Positions 1-10,194 of a DNA stretch of 64,000 nucleotides are shown here, in pieces. A model generated the notes under the pieces. That model saw only the letters and a list, made by a program, of their open reading frames with translations, made no database searches and had not been told where the DNA came from. The DNA comes from Cladophialophora immunda (taxonomy: Eukaryota > Ascomycota > Eurotiomycetes > Chaetothyriales > Herpotrichiellaceae). The translations under genes and the position numbers were made by a program. The stretch is from contig NW_015622541.1 of the NCBI RefSeq assembly GCF_000835495.1, positions 620,001-684,000 on the forward strand, read 5' to 3'. Position 1 is the first letter of the stretch. Each line of letters begins with the position of its first letter.

Positions 1-586
1 CTTTCAGATCGTACGGAGTCTTTTCGTCGGGCTGTGGTGGCACGTACGGAGCAGCGGCACGTTCGGCGCCCGTGGTGACCTCGGCGGTGATCTGTTGAGC
101 CGCCTTCTTCAATGAATCCACGTGCTGCGAAGGATCCTCGTCGCCGTACCAACCTAAACGAGCCGAGTCGCCGATGTTTACCATACTGACGGTGGCAACG
201 GCTTTGAGGCGCTGATCCGCCTTTGCAGCAGCCACAGCGTAGCCACCTCCAGCACAAATCCCCAGAACTGCGACTTTCTCAGGGTCAACGTTGTCTTGAC
301 GTTGAAGATAGTCGACCACCGCCCAGACATCGCTGACTCTTGCCGCGGGATCCTCCAGGAAGTGAGGCTCTCCTCCGCTCTCGCCCTGGTAGGAGGCGTC
401 ATAGCAGACAGCGACAAAGCCTTCTCCGGCAAGTTTTTTGGCGTAAAGTTGCGCTGTTTGCTCCTTGACACCGCCGCCAGGGTGGACAACAACAACGGCA
501 GGTCCCTTTGCCGAAGCGTTCACAGAGGGTCTGAACAAAAGGCCGGCCAGCTGGAGGGGGCCTTTTTCGATGGAGATTGCAGACAT
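1..586 (-). CDS. Alpha/beta hydrolase, dienelactone-hydrolase-like (3' part cut by window edge)
   Basis: The frame is open from an ATG at 586 on the minus strand to the left edge, so only about the first 195 residues are seen. The N-terminus has the alpha/beta-hydrolase pattern: a VVVHPGGG strand-turn, a YDASYQGESGG segment, then a nucleophile elbow GICAGGGY. The nucleophile position is Cys, as in dienelactone hydrolases and some fungal alpha/beta-fold acyltransferases of the af380 'polyketide transferase' type (family knowledge). No intron or signal peptide is seen, so a cytosolic enzyme is likely. It is clearly paralogous to the divergent gene at 1261-2187, sharing the YQGES, LEDP, VDPEK/VNPEK and GICA segments. 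Substrate unknown; hydrolase or acyl transferase are both possible. Family confidence is high, function low. Confidence 0.8.
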   Translation of the reverse strand, partial: MSAISIEKGPLQLAGLLFRPSVNASAKGPAVVVVHPGGGVKEQTAQLYAKKLAGEGFVAVCYDASYQGESGGEPHFLEDPAARVSDVWAVVDYLQRQDNVDPEKVAVLGICAGGGYAVAAAKADQRLKAVATVSMVNIGDSARLGWYGDEDPSQHVDSLKKAAQQITAEVTTGAERAAAPYVPPQPDEKTPYDLK

Positions 587-1260
587 GGTAGAAGTAATTC
601 GCAGATGGATGATGTTGGTGGAATTTCGTCACTGACGATTGGGGAGAACTGTGAGCACCACGGATTTACAAGAAGAAATATATATAGCATGTGCAAGATT
701 GTGTTTTCGGTCTACACTGGTTCTCTGCGGCCGGTGCAGTTGCAACCCCCAGAAGACCACGACGGAGATACAAGTGGGTCAAGGTTGGGGATGGCCAATA
801 GGGAGACCTGTAACTTGGGCTTCAGGTCCGAGGGACTTTCGGACTAGCGCATCGGGACATCGGACTAGCACACAATTGTCGCCAGGGCCTGAATCGAGGA
901 CCCTCACTCGGACGAGGAGGGTTCCACCTCGTAGATATTTCGCGGTCTATTCGCAAGTCCTTGTCGTCTCTGTTGTTGCAGATCTTCGATCTGCCTCGAA
1001 TGGACTCGTGTAAGGGGCGAAGCCACCTGCTGAAATTGCCTCGTATTGGCATAGAATGACATCATGGGGACTGAGGTGTCATTGCTTGCTCTCGAAGGTT
1101 TCGGTTTTAATTGCCTTGTCTCCCATTTCCGTGTAAGTGGTTGGAGACCGGCGTGAGGCACATAATATAAGAACCGTGGCACCTGCAGGATCATGCCCAA
1201 AGCACGAAGATCGCCAATTCGAAAGCCCCAGACAGTCCAAAGAGCAAGAAAGAAAACACA
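587..1260. promoter_or_regulatory. Divergent intergenic region between two paralogous hydrolases
   Basis: These 674 bases separate two start codons that point away from each other, so the stretch must contain both promoters. A direct repeat of ten bases, tcggactagc, lies at 839-848 and 860-869, 21 bases apart. Its role is unknown. A CGGCCGG sequence near 729 could suit a Zn2Cys6 regulator, but this is weak. No other gene is visible here. Confidence 0.5.
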
Positions 1261-2187
1261 ATGGTTCCAACCACATCCCCTGAGAATGTCTCGTTCCCGT
1301 CGTGCAGTCTGAAACTCGCTGCGCATTTCTATCACCCTGCGCAAGGCTCTCCAGACAGATCTGGAGCCGCTATTGTCATTAGTCACCCATGGACTTCCAT
1401 TAAAGAGCAATCTCCAGCAAACTACGCCCGCTTGCTCAGTCAAGTTGGCTTCTTCTGTCTCGCCTTCGACGCTGCATATCAAGGAGAATCGGAGGGCGAG
1501 CCCAGAAACCTAGAAGACCCCTATCAGCGGGTCGAAGATATAAAATCCGCGGTCACATTCCTCATCGGGCGCAAAGAAGTCAACCCTGAGAAGATCGGAG
1601 TGCTAGGTATCTGCGCATCTGGTGGCTATGCACCGTTTGCCACGCAGACAGATCTCCGCATTAAAGCATGTGCCACCGTCGCTGCCGTGTGCGTCGGCAC
1701 CATGGCCCGTCGAGGTTTCGAAAAGGACACCTCAAATATGTCCATCTTGCAAGGTCAGCTTGAAAACGCGGCAAAGGACCGCAACAGCGATGTCGGCGGT
1801 GAAAAAGTTCCTATAGTTCACCTTCTGCCAGAGAAAATCGAAGACGTACCGGCCGATCTGCCTGAGCCGTTCAAGGACTTGGCCAACTACTATCGCACAC
1901 CAAGGGCGTATCATCCGCGAGCCACTAACACTTGTCTCCCGAGGAGTTGGGATATCATGGCGAACTTTGATGCCTTTCATTTCAACGAAATGATTGCACC
2001 CAGGCCCCTCTTGATGATCACCGGCACGAAAGCAGCGACGAAGTGGTATAGCGAGGATGGCGTGGCCAAAGCGCGGGAGCCGAAAGAATTATACGTTGTA
2101 GATGGCCTGACACATGCCGATTTGTATGATCACGTTGACGAGGCTGGGTCGAAGCTCGCCGAGTTCTTCAGATCAGCGTTAGCTTGA
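1261..2187 (+). CDS. Alpha/beta hydrolase, dienelactone-hydrolase / polyketide-transferase-like
   Basis: Single-exon gene of 308 residues starting at ATG 1261. The fold shows as an early strand AIVISHPW (about 36-43), AYQGESEGEP (72-81) and a nucleophile elbow GICASGG at 116-122 with Cys118 in the nucleophile place. A late LLMITGTK strand and the His of LTHADLYD complete a plausible Cys/Ser-Asp-His triad. About 90 residues between elbow and the late strand form a lid-like insert. There is no signal peptide. The paralogue at 1-586 is divergent across 674 bases, so the two are probably co-regulated. Exact chemistry (ester hydrolysis, lactone opening or acyl transfer) cannot be decided from sequence. 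Confidence 0.85.
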   Translation: MVPTTSPENVSFPSCSLKLAAHFYHPAQGSPDRSGAAIVISHPWTSIKEQSPANYARLLSQVGFFCLAFDAAYQGESEGEPRNLEDPYQRVEDIKSAVTFLIGRKEVNPEKIGVLGICASGGYAPFATQTDLRIKACATVAAVCVGTMARRGFEKDTSNMSILQGQLENAAKDRNSDVGGEKVPIVHLLPEKIEDVPADLPEPFKDLANYYRTPRAYHPRATNTCLPRSWDIMANFDAFHFNEMIAPRPLLMITGTKAATKWYSEDGVAKAREPKELYVVDGLTHADLYDHVDEAGSKLAEFFRSALA

Positions 2188-2806
2188 GTAGTAGCCTTTT
2201 CTCGGATTCTGAGATAGGGTCTCATCATCCAATTCTTTATGATATAGATTGTCTTGCTTCACCACAAGAGGTCTACCGGCCCTATTTTCAAGTGTAAATC
2301 CTCACCGTAATGGATGAAAGATGTTCCGATGAGGCTCGTGGGAGGGGTAACCTGCACAGCAGATAAGATCTGGCTCGACTTGTTAGCATAGGGCCGATAT
2401 GCTCCCCAGTCCAGTTCCACAATTGTGACGCAGCTCAATAAGCCGACGATGTCGGATCTCTTACTCAGTGCAGCAGGAGGTTCTATTGCATGAGTAGTCG
2501 CGTGGGTTGAAAGGCCTCAACTCTCTGTAGTTTCACGCTCAGAACCTAAACTTGATCGGGTCTTTACAAGCAGAGTGACCATCCTCCTAAAATTTAAGCC
2601 CGAGAATCTTATCGATAATTGGGCGATATCTTGGGGCCTACTATCGCTCATTGGGCTAGGTTCAACTCACTTATTCGTTAGCTCCCAGAACGAGACTATC
2701 ACAGTATATTTGAAGAGGAGGGTAGTTTCGGGAAAGACTATAAGACGCGTCATCATACAGACACATACATATCATATGCGAGAACACGTGAATCCTGTCA
2801 CGTTGC
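2188..2806. other. Intergenic, convergent gene ends
   Basis: Lies between the 3' ends of the + hydrolase and the - enoyl-CoA isomerase. Only shadow frames are present. No RNA gene or repeat recognised. Confidence 0.5.
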
Positions 2807-3598
2807 TCAAAGTCTGCTTTTCTTCTTTTGTTTCGATTGTCGCTCCAGAGCGAATTGCTTGCTTGCCTGTTTCGGCTCTCCACTGGGGATTCTCTCGTTG
2901 TGGAAAGCGTTGCATTCGCGATCGTTTGCTTCCAGCAGATCACGCAATATCGGCCTCTTCATCAAAAGTTTCGTCGTTCGCAGTGATCCTGGCGGCGACT
3001 CGACAATTGCTTTGCTCGTTCGGAGCACTGCCTGGAGGAATCCGTCCTTTGGGAGGATTTTGCTAATCAATCCAAGCTTTTCTGCTTGACTGGCGTCGAT
3101 TCGTTCTCCAGCCAGGCATAAAAGCGCTGCCTTCTGGTGTCCCATCATTCTGGGAAATGTTATGCTTGAACATGCCTCTGTAGTCATGCCCCATTTCACA
3201 AATGGTGTGAAAAAGTAGGCATCCGGGACACAATAGACCAGATCGAAGAGTGCGAGACTGGTCGCGCCGAACCCAACTGCAGGACCATTTACCGCGGCCA
3301 CCAGAATCTTTTCGGACAGAATAAAGAGCTTGTTCAGTTGATGAAAATCAGACCCTATGGCGAAGGACATGCCGGCAGATTGCACGAGTTCCATCCCTGT
3401 GCAGAAGAACCTGCCTGCTCCAGTCAGGACAATAACGCGCACCGCCTGCTGCTTGCTTGCCCAATCCATGATTCTGACCATTTCAGCAAGGAGAACGGGG
3501 TGCAGTGAGTTTCCAGATTCTGGCTTGTTATACTTGATCAGCAACAGGCCGTCGCTTTCTGTGCTCACAGACACATATCGATAACTGCTTGAGGCCAT
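2807..3598 (-). CDS. Enoyl-CoA hydratase/isomerase family, probable peroxisomal delta3,delta2-enoyl-CoA isomerase
   Basis: Single exon, 263 residues. Crotonase-fold landmarks are in order: an early YNKPESGNSLH segment (about 23-33), the oxyanion-hole strand around residue 59 (LTGAGRFFCTGMEL), and AAVNGPAVGFG at 101-111. The segment TTEACSSITFPRMMG carries Glu141, aligned with the catalytic Glu of delta3,delta2-enoyl-CoA isomerases; this argues for isomerase rather than hydratase. The last three residues are SRL, a recognised variant of the PTS1 peroxisomal signal, after a basic tail (QKKKS). Expected role: shifting cis/trans-3-enoyl-CoA to trans-2-enoyl-CoA for peroxisomal beta-oxidation. The acyl-CoA synthetase at 4597 is the nearest + strand gene and may supply its CoA substrates. 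Confidence 0.85.
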   Translation of the reverse strand: MASSSYRYVSVSTESDGLLLIKYNKPESGNSLHPVLLAEMVRIMDWASKQQAVRVIVLTGAGRFFCTGMELVQSAGMSFAIGSDFHQLNKLFILSEKILVAAVNGPAVGFGATSLALFDLVYCVPDAYFFTPFVKWGMTTEACSSITFPRMMGHQKAALLCLAGERIDASQAEKLGLISKILPKDGFLQAVLRTSKAIVESPPGSLRTTKLLMKRPILRDLLEANDRECNAFHNERIPSGEPKQASKQFALERQSKQKKKSRL

Positions 3599-4596
3599 GG
3601 CGGGGATAGAAGGTTGCTGAAGTTGGCCGCGATGGGAAACAGGGAGACGAGGCCCCCTTCACATGAAACTGTGTGCGTGGGATTTGCTTACCCGGCAACA
3701 ATTGGAAGGTTGCTCGATCTGCAAAGTGCTCTGAGAGTTCCAGGCTGGGCCCAAAAAAGGACTTCACAGGCAGTACAATTAAATCTGCGAAGTGTCTCCG
3801 GGACCTGAAAAGCGACAACGGACGGGACGGGCGGGCTAAGGCTCTGCCACAACTAGCTCTATGCGCAAATTACGATTCACATGGGGCAACGAACGTATCA
3901 AGGCGGTCGTGATGGCCGGCCTTCAGCTAGGCTCGATTCCTGCATCTGGATGGAATGCCTTGGTCGTCTAGGCGTTTGCCCCAAAGCAAGTCAGTTGCTG
4001 AAGCTGGCTGTAGGCATCGTTGCAACCACTAACGCCCGCTGGCATCCAGGCTCCCATGGGAGAGACTTTAGCCTGTGAGTCTGAGAGCACTGCCGGAAAC
4101 GACTCGCTGTGAGACTGGTTAGCGTCTTATCATACGTGCTTCGTGCCTTTGCCTCCGTTCGTATTTGTTACTCTATGGTCCATATATGCATTATATGCCA
4201 CTAATGCCATACATCTCGTCGTCCCACACCCATGACCCAACTCACATCGTTTTCGTACGCCAGTGCTTCCAGAGAGTTAAGGAAGGCCAAGTAGCGGCTG
4301 TTTGGCTGGAAGTCCAAGCGCCCATCCCATCCTGCGCCACCAGCTTCCGACGCCGTCCCCACCCCGAGCACCGCGAACAAGCCATCGCTAAATGTAAGTG
4401 CCACTGAGCCGGACCTTAGCATGAGCTTTGACTATACCGGAAGTCTAGAGGTCGGGAGAGTAACGGTTGGAGGAGATAGTCCCTGACACAATGAATCAAC
4501 GACCATCCCGTGATAGATACATTAAAGAGATTGGTGGTGATCAGCTCACTTTTCTTGCGAACGGATAGACACCAACACCAGCTGCGAGTGGTCAAA
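3599..4596. promoter_or_regulatory. Divergent intergenic region, isomerase / acyl-CoA synthetase
   Basis: About 1 kb between two divergent start codons, so it holds both promoters and 5' leaders. No conserved coding signal found in any frame. Confidence 0.4.
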
Positions 4597-6537
4597 ATGG
4601 CAAATGAAAACAATATGTTCATTCCACGCCCCGAGCGCTTCAATTTCACCACGGAAGTCGTTGATCAATGGGCAACGGAGCATCCTCAGCGCGAGGCGAT
4701 GTACTGGGTGTCACAGGATTTTTCTATACAACGCTCGTTAACATTTCAGTATTTTTCAATCCAATCTTCTCGAGTCGCAGTTTTGCTCAAGGAAGCGGGA
4801 GTCGAGCAGAGCGATGTTGCAGTTGTTATACTCCACAAAGTCGTCGCATGGTAAGTACAGATCACACGCACGCGCAGCTGAGGTGTACGCAAGTTCTTAC
4901 GAATTTTCAGGTGGGAAATCGCCCTTGCATGCATTCGAAGCGGAATCATTCTTTCCCCATCACCAACCCTCGTATCCGAATCGGACATTCGCTACCGTTG
5001 TAACAAGAGCAAGGCAAAGGTGTTCATCGGTGATCAAGCCAGTATCCGGAAATTCCTTGCTGTCCGCTCGCATTGTCCGACTGTGAAGACCATCATTACA
5101 GTCGGCGGCCAAAGTGATGCAAACATCTTGTCGTACTATGAAGCGTTGAAGTCAATTCCACACGATGTCGCATCAGGCTCAGTATCTCTCCCTTGGGACA
5201 GTCCCGCTTTGATGTACTTCACGTCAGGGACATCCGGGCCACCAAAAATGGTTATTCATAACCAAATTTCCTTCCCCCTTGGTAAGCTCATTGCCGCGGA
5301 CCGGCATCCCACCCCGTTCTCTCACAACGAAAGGAACTCCGGCCCATACTGAACTTTGTAGCTCTTGGCAACACCGGCAAATACTGGCTACTGCTAGGAG
5401 GAGGAAAGCTGTTTTGGAACACGGCAGATCAAGGTAGGAAGAAAACCACGTTTGGCAAGGTCTTGTTGACAAAGAGTCCAGGATGGGCAAAAGCGTCTTA
5501 TTCGTTCTTTGGAGCGTGGAACTGCGGCGCCAGCCTCTTTATCTTCGATGATCGCTTACCATTCAACGCAAACCGACTCTTAGAAGTACTGCATCGCTTT
5601 CCGATTACTACATTGTGTGCTCCCCCTTTGGCATGGCGCCACTTTGTCCTTTCCGAGGCCAAGGCCAAATATCTGTCACATCCACCGAAGGCTCTTTCGC
5701 ACTGCGTTGCCGCTGGTGAAGCACTCAATGCCGAGGTCATTCGGCAATGGAAACAACTTTCTGGTCTCTCAATTCACGATGGCTACGGGCAGACAGAGAC
5801 GATCCTGCTCTGTGGTAATTTCAGCGGCTGTCCGATCCGGCCAGGCTCTATGGGCAAGCCGGCTCCGGGTATTCCTCTGACCATTATTGACGCCAATGCT
5901 AGGGAGTGCGCACCTCACGAAGAGGGTAATATAGCTGTCAAATTAAGCCATCCAAGCGACCCCTGTAACTTCTTTGGTGTTTTCGACGGTTACCTGAATG
6001 AAGACGGTAGTGTTTCGAGGAAAGAGCAGACTTTCTCCGTGGGTGAAGTTCGACAGACTTGGTACGTCACTGGTGACAAGGCCAAGAAGGATGAAGAGGG
6101 CTATTTTTGGTTCATTGGCAGATCTGACGACGTCATAAACTCTTCTGGATATCGGATAGGTGAGACTCTGGAAACTGGTGATTGATGCATTGAGGTAATC
6201 CAACTCTCCTACAGGTCCGTTTGAAGTCGAATCAACGCTGAAACTGCATCCTGCCGTTGCAGAGTCTGCCGTTATCTCATCACCTCATCCCGACCGGGGG
6301 GAGGTCGTCAAAGCATTTGTCGTGTTGGCAGCCGATTATACCAGACTGGGCGAGAAGGAGTTGGAGAGTTTGGGCAAGGAGTTGCAGACATTTTGCAGAA
6401 CACACGCAGCGCCTTACAAGTATCCTCGTCGGATACAATTCGTGGATGAGAATTTCCTGCCAAAGACTGTGTCTGGAAAGATTCAGAGAAATCTGTTGAG
6501 AAAGATGGAGTGGAAGGATCACCAGCTCAAGTTGTAG
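4597..6537 (+). CDS. AMP-forming acyl-CoA synthetase (medium-chain/aryl acid-CoA ligase type)
   Basis: Five exons fit: 4597-4850, 4911-5281, 5362-5433, 5482-6159, 6215-6537, giving 565 residues, with canonical GT...AG introns of 48-80 bp. The ANL-superfamily motifs are all there: P-loop [11 protein letters not shown] (about 187-197), the N-site/A5 motif DGYGQTET, the A7-A8 region with [20 protein letters not shown] and [14 protein letters not shown], and the C-terminal [10 protein letters not shown] with the catalytic Lys. The reaction expected is carboxylic acid + ATP + CoA to acyl-CoA + AMP + PPi. Overall look is that of ACSM-type medium-chain or benzoate/cinnamate ligases (inference). The C-terminus LKL is not a good peroxisomal signal. 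A decayed paralogue sits at 11043-12285. Neighbouring isomerase and feruloyl esterase suggest phenylpropanoid or fatty-acid side-chain activation. Confidence 0.9.
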
Positions 6538-8517
6538 ACTTTAAAATGGAGTGAAGTGTCGATAGTGGTGGCGGAGTGCCGCAACCTCGCCGTAAAGAAC
6601 CCCTGAGCTGTCCAATCAAGGAGGATTTCGTATTCAGATCGTCGCTGGCCGACGAGCCAGTGAGATGTCGTCACAGAAGAGGTTCGCCGCGATGGTCCGT
6701 GGCGCATGTAATGACCAGTTTCTAATCTGTGAACCGTTCGCAGTGGTCATTCTTTGGTTGACTGCAACGGAAGATGCACATTTTCCGACCATCATCTTCT
6801 GCATTTATTCCCGCTCAGTCTCTCCGGGTGGCGGGGAGAAGGCGGTGCTGGAGAAGCAGATGGAAATGCTGAAGCAGCTTTGGAATCGGCACTGAGGCGT
6901 GTTTTTTTGGTTGCCATCACAACGGCAATTACCTACTGTCATGGACCAGATTCGTCTGAGAAAAGGGAGCGAATCTTGGGGAGCCGAACCAAGGCGAGCT
7001 GGAGAAGAAATTTTTCTTTGGAAAAATGTCGTTCACGTCACTTAGATCATACGCGTGGACTTTTGACCTCCAGGAGAAAGTTAAAGAAACTTCCCCAATC
7101 AAAAACACTCCGTCCCGACATCTTTCATGGGCAGAAAAGAAACGATCTTCATCTCCCCTCTCTTCGGTTACTTGGCGAGGCAGCTGGAGTCGTGGCTGCT
7201 TGTATATAAGAATTCGTCGTTGCCGCAAGTGGCCATGGCAAAATTCGGTGCTGGTCATGGATGATGCATTCCTTTCTCGATATGCCTTCCACCCATCAGA
7301 GAGCGCCCCACCATAGCGGTCCTGGTGTTCGGTAGCATCCTGTGAGCAGTCACGACCACCCTTTCGTGGCTATTGGCGAAGGGACAGACTGCAGCGCCAC
7401 ATGAGAAACGAACATGCCCCGGAACTACTCGGTAGGTAGTACGACTTGGTAATGACAATCAAGTGGGCAAGGTCCCTATCATCACTTACATCCATTCTTG
7501 CTCTATCTTGCCTCTGTTCAGTGAATTGCGTGACTACACGAACACATGATCAGATGAGACTTCAAGCCTCTCGATGTCTATTTTCGAGGTAGAAAAACAA
7601 AAATCGTCGGGAAGTCGGCTTGACTCTAAAAATGATCGAACGCATCACGGTCTTCTACGGTCGGCGTGACGCTATTCGAACACCTTCTCTGAACTTCTCC
7701 GATGTCTGGTAGAGTACTTGTGACGTGGATTTTCGGTGACCACAACTGCCGGACTATCGCAGGGCTCTTGCAATGTGGAACAGCAACTTAGGCGCAATCA
7801 AGGGACTTCGACGAGATCATTGAGGATACGTCTGCAAAAGATGAGACATGGGAGATATAAGGAAGTGTGCCTTTGAACTTCTCAACTGTCAGGCTAGAAG
7901 AATCGCACACTGCCTCCAACTGCCAACGGGCATTATCCTTGAGGAAGTAGGGAACGGCGTAGCGTTGGCTCTGTCGGCCCAAACCAACAACTGAAGCTCG
8001 TAATATGTTGCTAGTGTTAGGGATGGCCTAATCTGATAGGCAGAACGCGGCGGTTCCGGGGTTTTATAGTATTAAGTCTTCCCTTGACAATCAGTCGTAA
8101 CGGTAGTAAACTCGAAGCATGAGAGAAGGATGCTTCTCTCATACGCGTAGCTGACTATCTCTAATCTAGCTATAATTTAGTGCTTGGCGATCTTGGTATT
8201 CGTGATAGAAGGTGAGTGCTACGGGTATCTATATAGTTATTCGCCGCTTAGTGTGTCCTCGTTTAACCTTCCGCCCGCGCGAATATGGCCGTAGGCCATA
8301 GGGCGAATCATAACACTAGTAAATAAAGGGTTAAGGATTTAATTTCACAAACCCCCCCGGAAGATTATCCGATGGGTAATAAGAGATATTCGATCTTAAC
8401 ATTCCTTAGTGTGCATCGTATAAAAACCTTGGTATTCTTCGATACACACTATCGAGTAGGGTAGTAGGGGGTTTTCTAGATCGCCTTTTCTTTTCCCTAA
8501 CGCACTCACGGTGCCAA
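6538..8517. other. Long intergenic region with AT-rich repeat remnant
   Basis: Nearly 2 kb between the 3' ends of the acyl-CoA synthetase and the esterase. Reading frames here are short and resemble nothing. The part 8040-8400 is AT-rich and broken by stops in all frames, with an imperfect hairpin at 8110-8147 that recurs elsewhere in the window. It looks like an old transposon remnant rather than a gene. Confidence 0.4.
8110..8147 (-). repeat. Copy A of a short dispersed hairpin repeat
   Basis: The sequence contains gcatgagagaag followed by cttctctcat, an imperfect inverted repeat. On the minus strand it aligns over about 36 bases with 35690-35725 on the plus strand; several of the differences are C/T or G/A transitions. 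Flanks are AT-rich and stop-laden in both places. It is probably part of a degenerate mobile element present in several copies. Confidence 0.45.
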
Positions 8518-10194
8518 TCACTGACAAGTCCACCCCGAGGGATCTCTGGGATTGCCTTTGCCATTCCAGACCTGCTTCTTTGGATAGAGGCAGAGGGGTC
8601 TTGCCCACGTCTGGCCGGTGGCATCTGGAAGGCTGACAGCATCCAACGTGTCTGGCGCCTGACCTTCCTCCACCCACTTGACCAGGGCGTCGAGACCTGT
8701 CAATGGGTACGGGCCAGGTCCCATCGCGCAGTGAGGGAGGCCTGGAGCCTCGAAGAACCGGTAGTAGTCAGATGTTTGGACCCTAAGGGAGCGGTCTCGC
8801 GCCAAAACGCGTTCGTAGTAGTCCACGGTGCCGTTGGGAGCAATGTACTGGTCGTTCCCGCCGTGCCAAGTCAGGAGTTTGCCTCCACGCTTGCGGAAGT
8901 CGTCAAGGTTGGAGGACGCGGTTTCCAGCCAGTCCGTAAAGGTCACGAGCGAGAGCTTGAAGATCTCGTCGTAAGCCTCGCGAGAGGTGATGTTGGCCAT
9001 AAACGACCATGGCGGGACTGGTCCGCTGGCAGCGTGGGTCTTGAGGTTGTCTTCGGGGACCGCGTAGATGAATTTCCGGATCCAATTCTCCCCCAGCAAG
9101 AGAGGTACGGCTGTGCAATTAAAGCGCGAGTCGGACTCGCCGCTGGCGTCGGCGAGCTCACAGGTGGTGTTGCCTGTCACGGAAATATCCGCCCCACGTC
9201 CATAGCCATACCACTCAAAGAGGCCATCTGCTGAAGTCGATCCTTGCCACGTCAGATTCATCATGGTTGCAGCTCCTTGAGAGATTTTGACCTTGTAGGT
9301 AGTGACGTTTGTGTCTGTGTCTGTGTCAACGAGCTGTCCGGTTTCGTCACAGTTAATCTCCTGGCCGACCACGGTGGTGGCGTCGAAGTGGCAGAGATCG
9401 TTTCTGCTGATGACACCGTCCACGACACCATCGAGGCCGTCACATGCCTTGACCGCCGCCGTGGTGATGGCGGCAATTTCACATGGCGCCGGATAGTATT
9501 TGATCGAGTTCATGACGGCGGCCGGCCACAACATGTTGGGGAAGAACTGCCCCCAATTGATGGCCGGGGCATTGGCCAGAATCCCGTCGTACGTGCCCGG
9601 GTATCGCTGGGCAAGCATATGTCCCTGTCGTCCACCTTGGCTGCAACCAGTCCAATACGCCTTCTTTGGCGACTTGCCATAGAAGGCTGTAGAGATGGAT
9701 TTGCTAATCATCGAGGTGTCGCGAACTGAGGTGGTCGCAAAGTCCTCTATCAGAGGCAGGTTATTGTTGCCAGGCGAGAGGATGGCCCAATCCGCCACCG
9801 AAGCGATATCGGGCGTAAATGCCCCGCCACGGTGACCGCCATCAGTAGACACTGCTGCATAGCCCAGGACCAAGCCGCCGAGCATCAACTTGGCGTTTTC
9901 TCCTGTGTCGAACCCTCCGCCGCCCACGCCGAGCAAACGGCCATTCCAGTCGTTGTTGAAGGGTAAGTAGACATTAGTATTCACGGCATCGTTGTAGCCC
10001 GGGTGCGAGTATGTCAAGCTCACATTGCAGAAAGACAGACTGTGGTTGAGGGGGACCGGGGTGGACGCGTAAGTTTCAATTGGGAAGATGGAGGGATTAG
10101 ACTGGTTGAACACCTGGGCAGTCAATGACACCAGCGTTGTGCCAGCTATAAAGGGAAAAGTGAATGTGGAAGACTGACAAGCGGACAATGCCAT
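8518..10194 (-). CDS. Tannase / feruloyl esterase family protein
   Basis: Single exon, 558 residues, close to the full family length. It has the family's CS-D-HC arrangement: Cys184-Ser185 in TGCSQGGRQG, Asp448 in WHGGNDQY and His488-Cys489 in LPHCAMGPG. The paired cysteines join Ser and His by a disulfide in known members. A calcium-loop-like DGLDGVVDG segment lies near 252-260. The family cleaves gallate or hydroxycinnamate esters from tannins and plant cell walls. Odd point: the protein begins MALSACQSSTF, almost at the usual first residue of the mature enzyme, and no signal peptide or convincing upstream exon is seen. Either secretion has been lost or the true first exon was missed. Neighbouring acyl-CoA synthetases would suit use of the released phenolic acids (inference). 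Confidence 0.9.
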   Translation of the reverse strand: MALSACQSSTFTFPFIAGTTLVSLTAQVFNQSNPSIFPIETYASTPVPLNHSLSFCNVSLTYSHPGYNDAVNTNVYLPFNNDWNGRLLGVGGGGFDTGENAKLMLGGLVLGYAAVSTDGGHRGGAFTPDIASVADWAILSPGNNNLPLIEDFATTSVRDTSMISKSISTAFYGKSPKKAYWTGCSQGGRQGHMLAQRYPGTYDGILANAPAINWGQFFPNMLWPAAVMNSIKYYPAPCEIAAITTAAVKACDGLDGVVDGVISRNDLCHFDATTVVGQEINCDETGQLVDTDTDTNVTTYKVKISQGAATMMNLTWQGSTSADGLFEWYGYGRGADISVTGNTTCELADASGESDSRFNCTAVPLLLGENWIRKFIYAVPEDNLKTHAASGPVPPWSFMANITSREAYDEIFKLSLVTFTDWLETASSNLDDFRKRGGKLLTWHGGNDQYIAPNGTVDYYERVLARDRSLRVQTSDYYRFFEAPGLPHCAMGPGPYPLTGLDALVKWVEEGQAPDTLDAVSLPDATGQTWARPLCLYPKKQVWNGKGNPRDPSGWTCQ

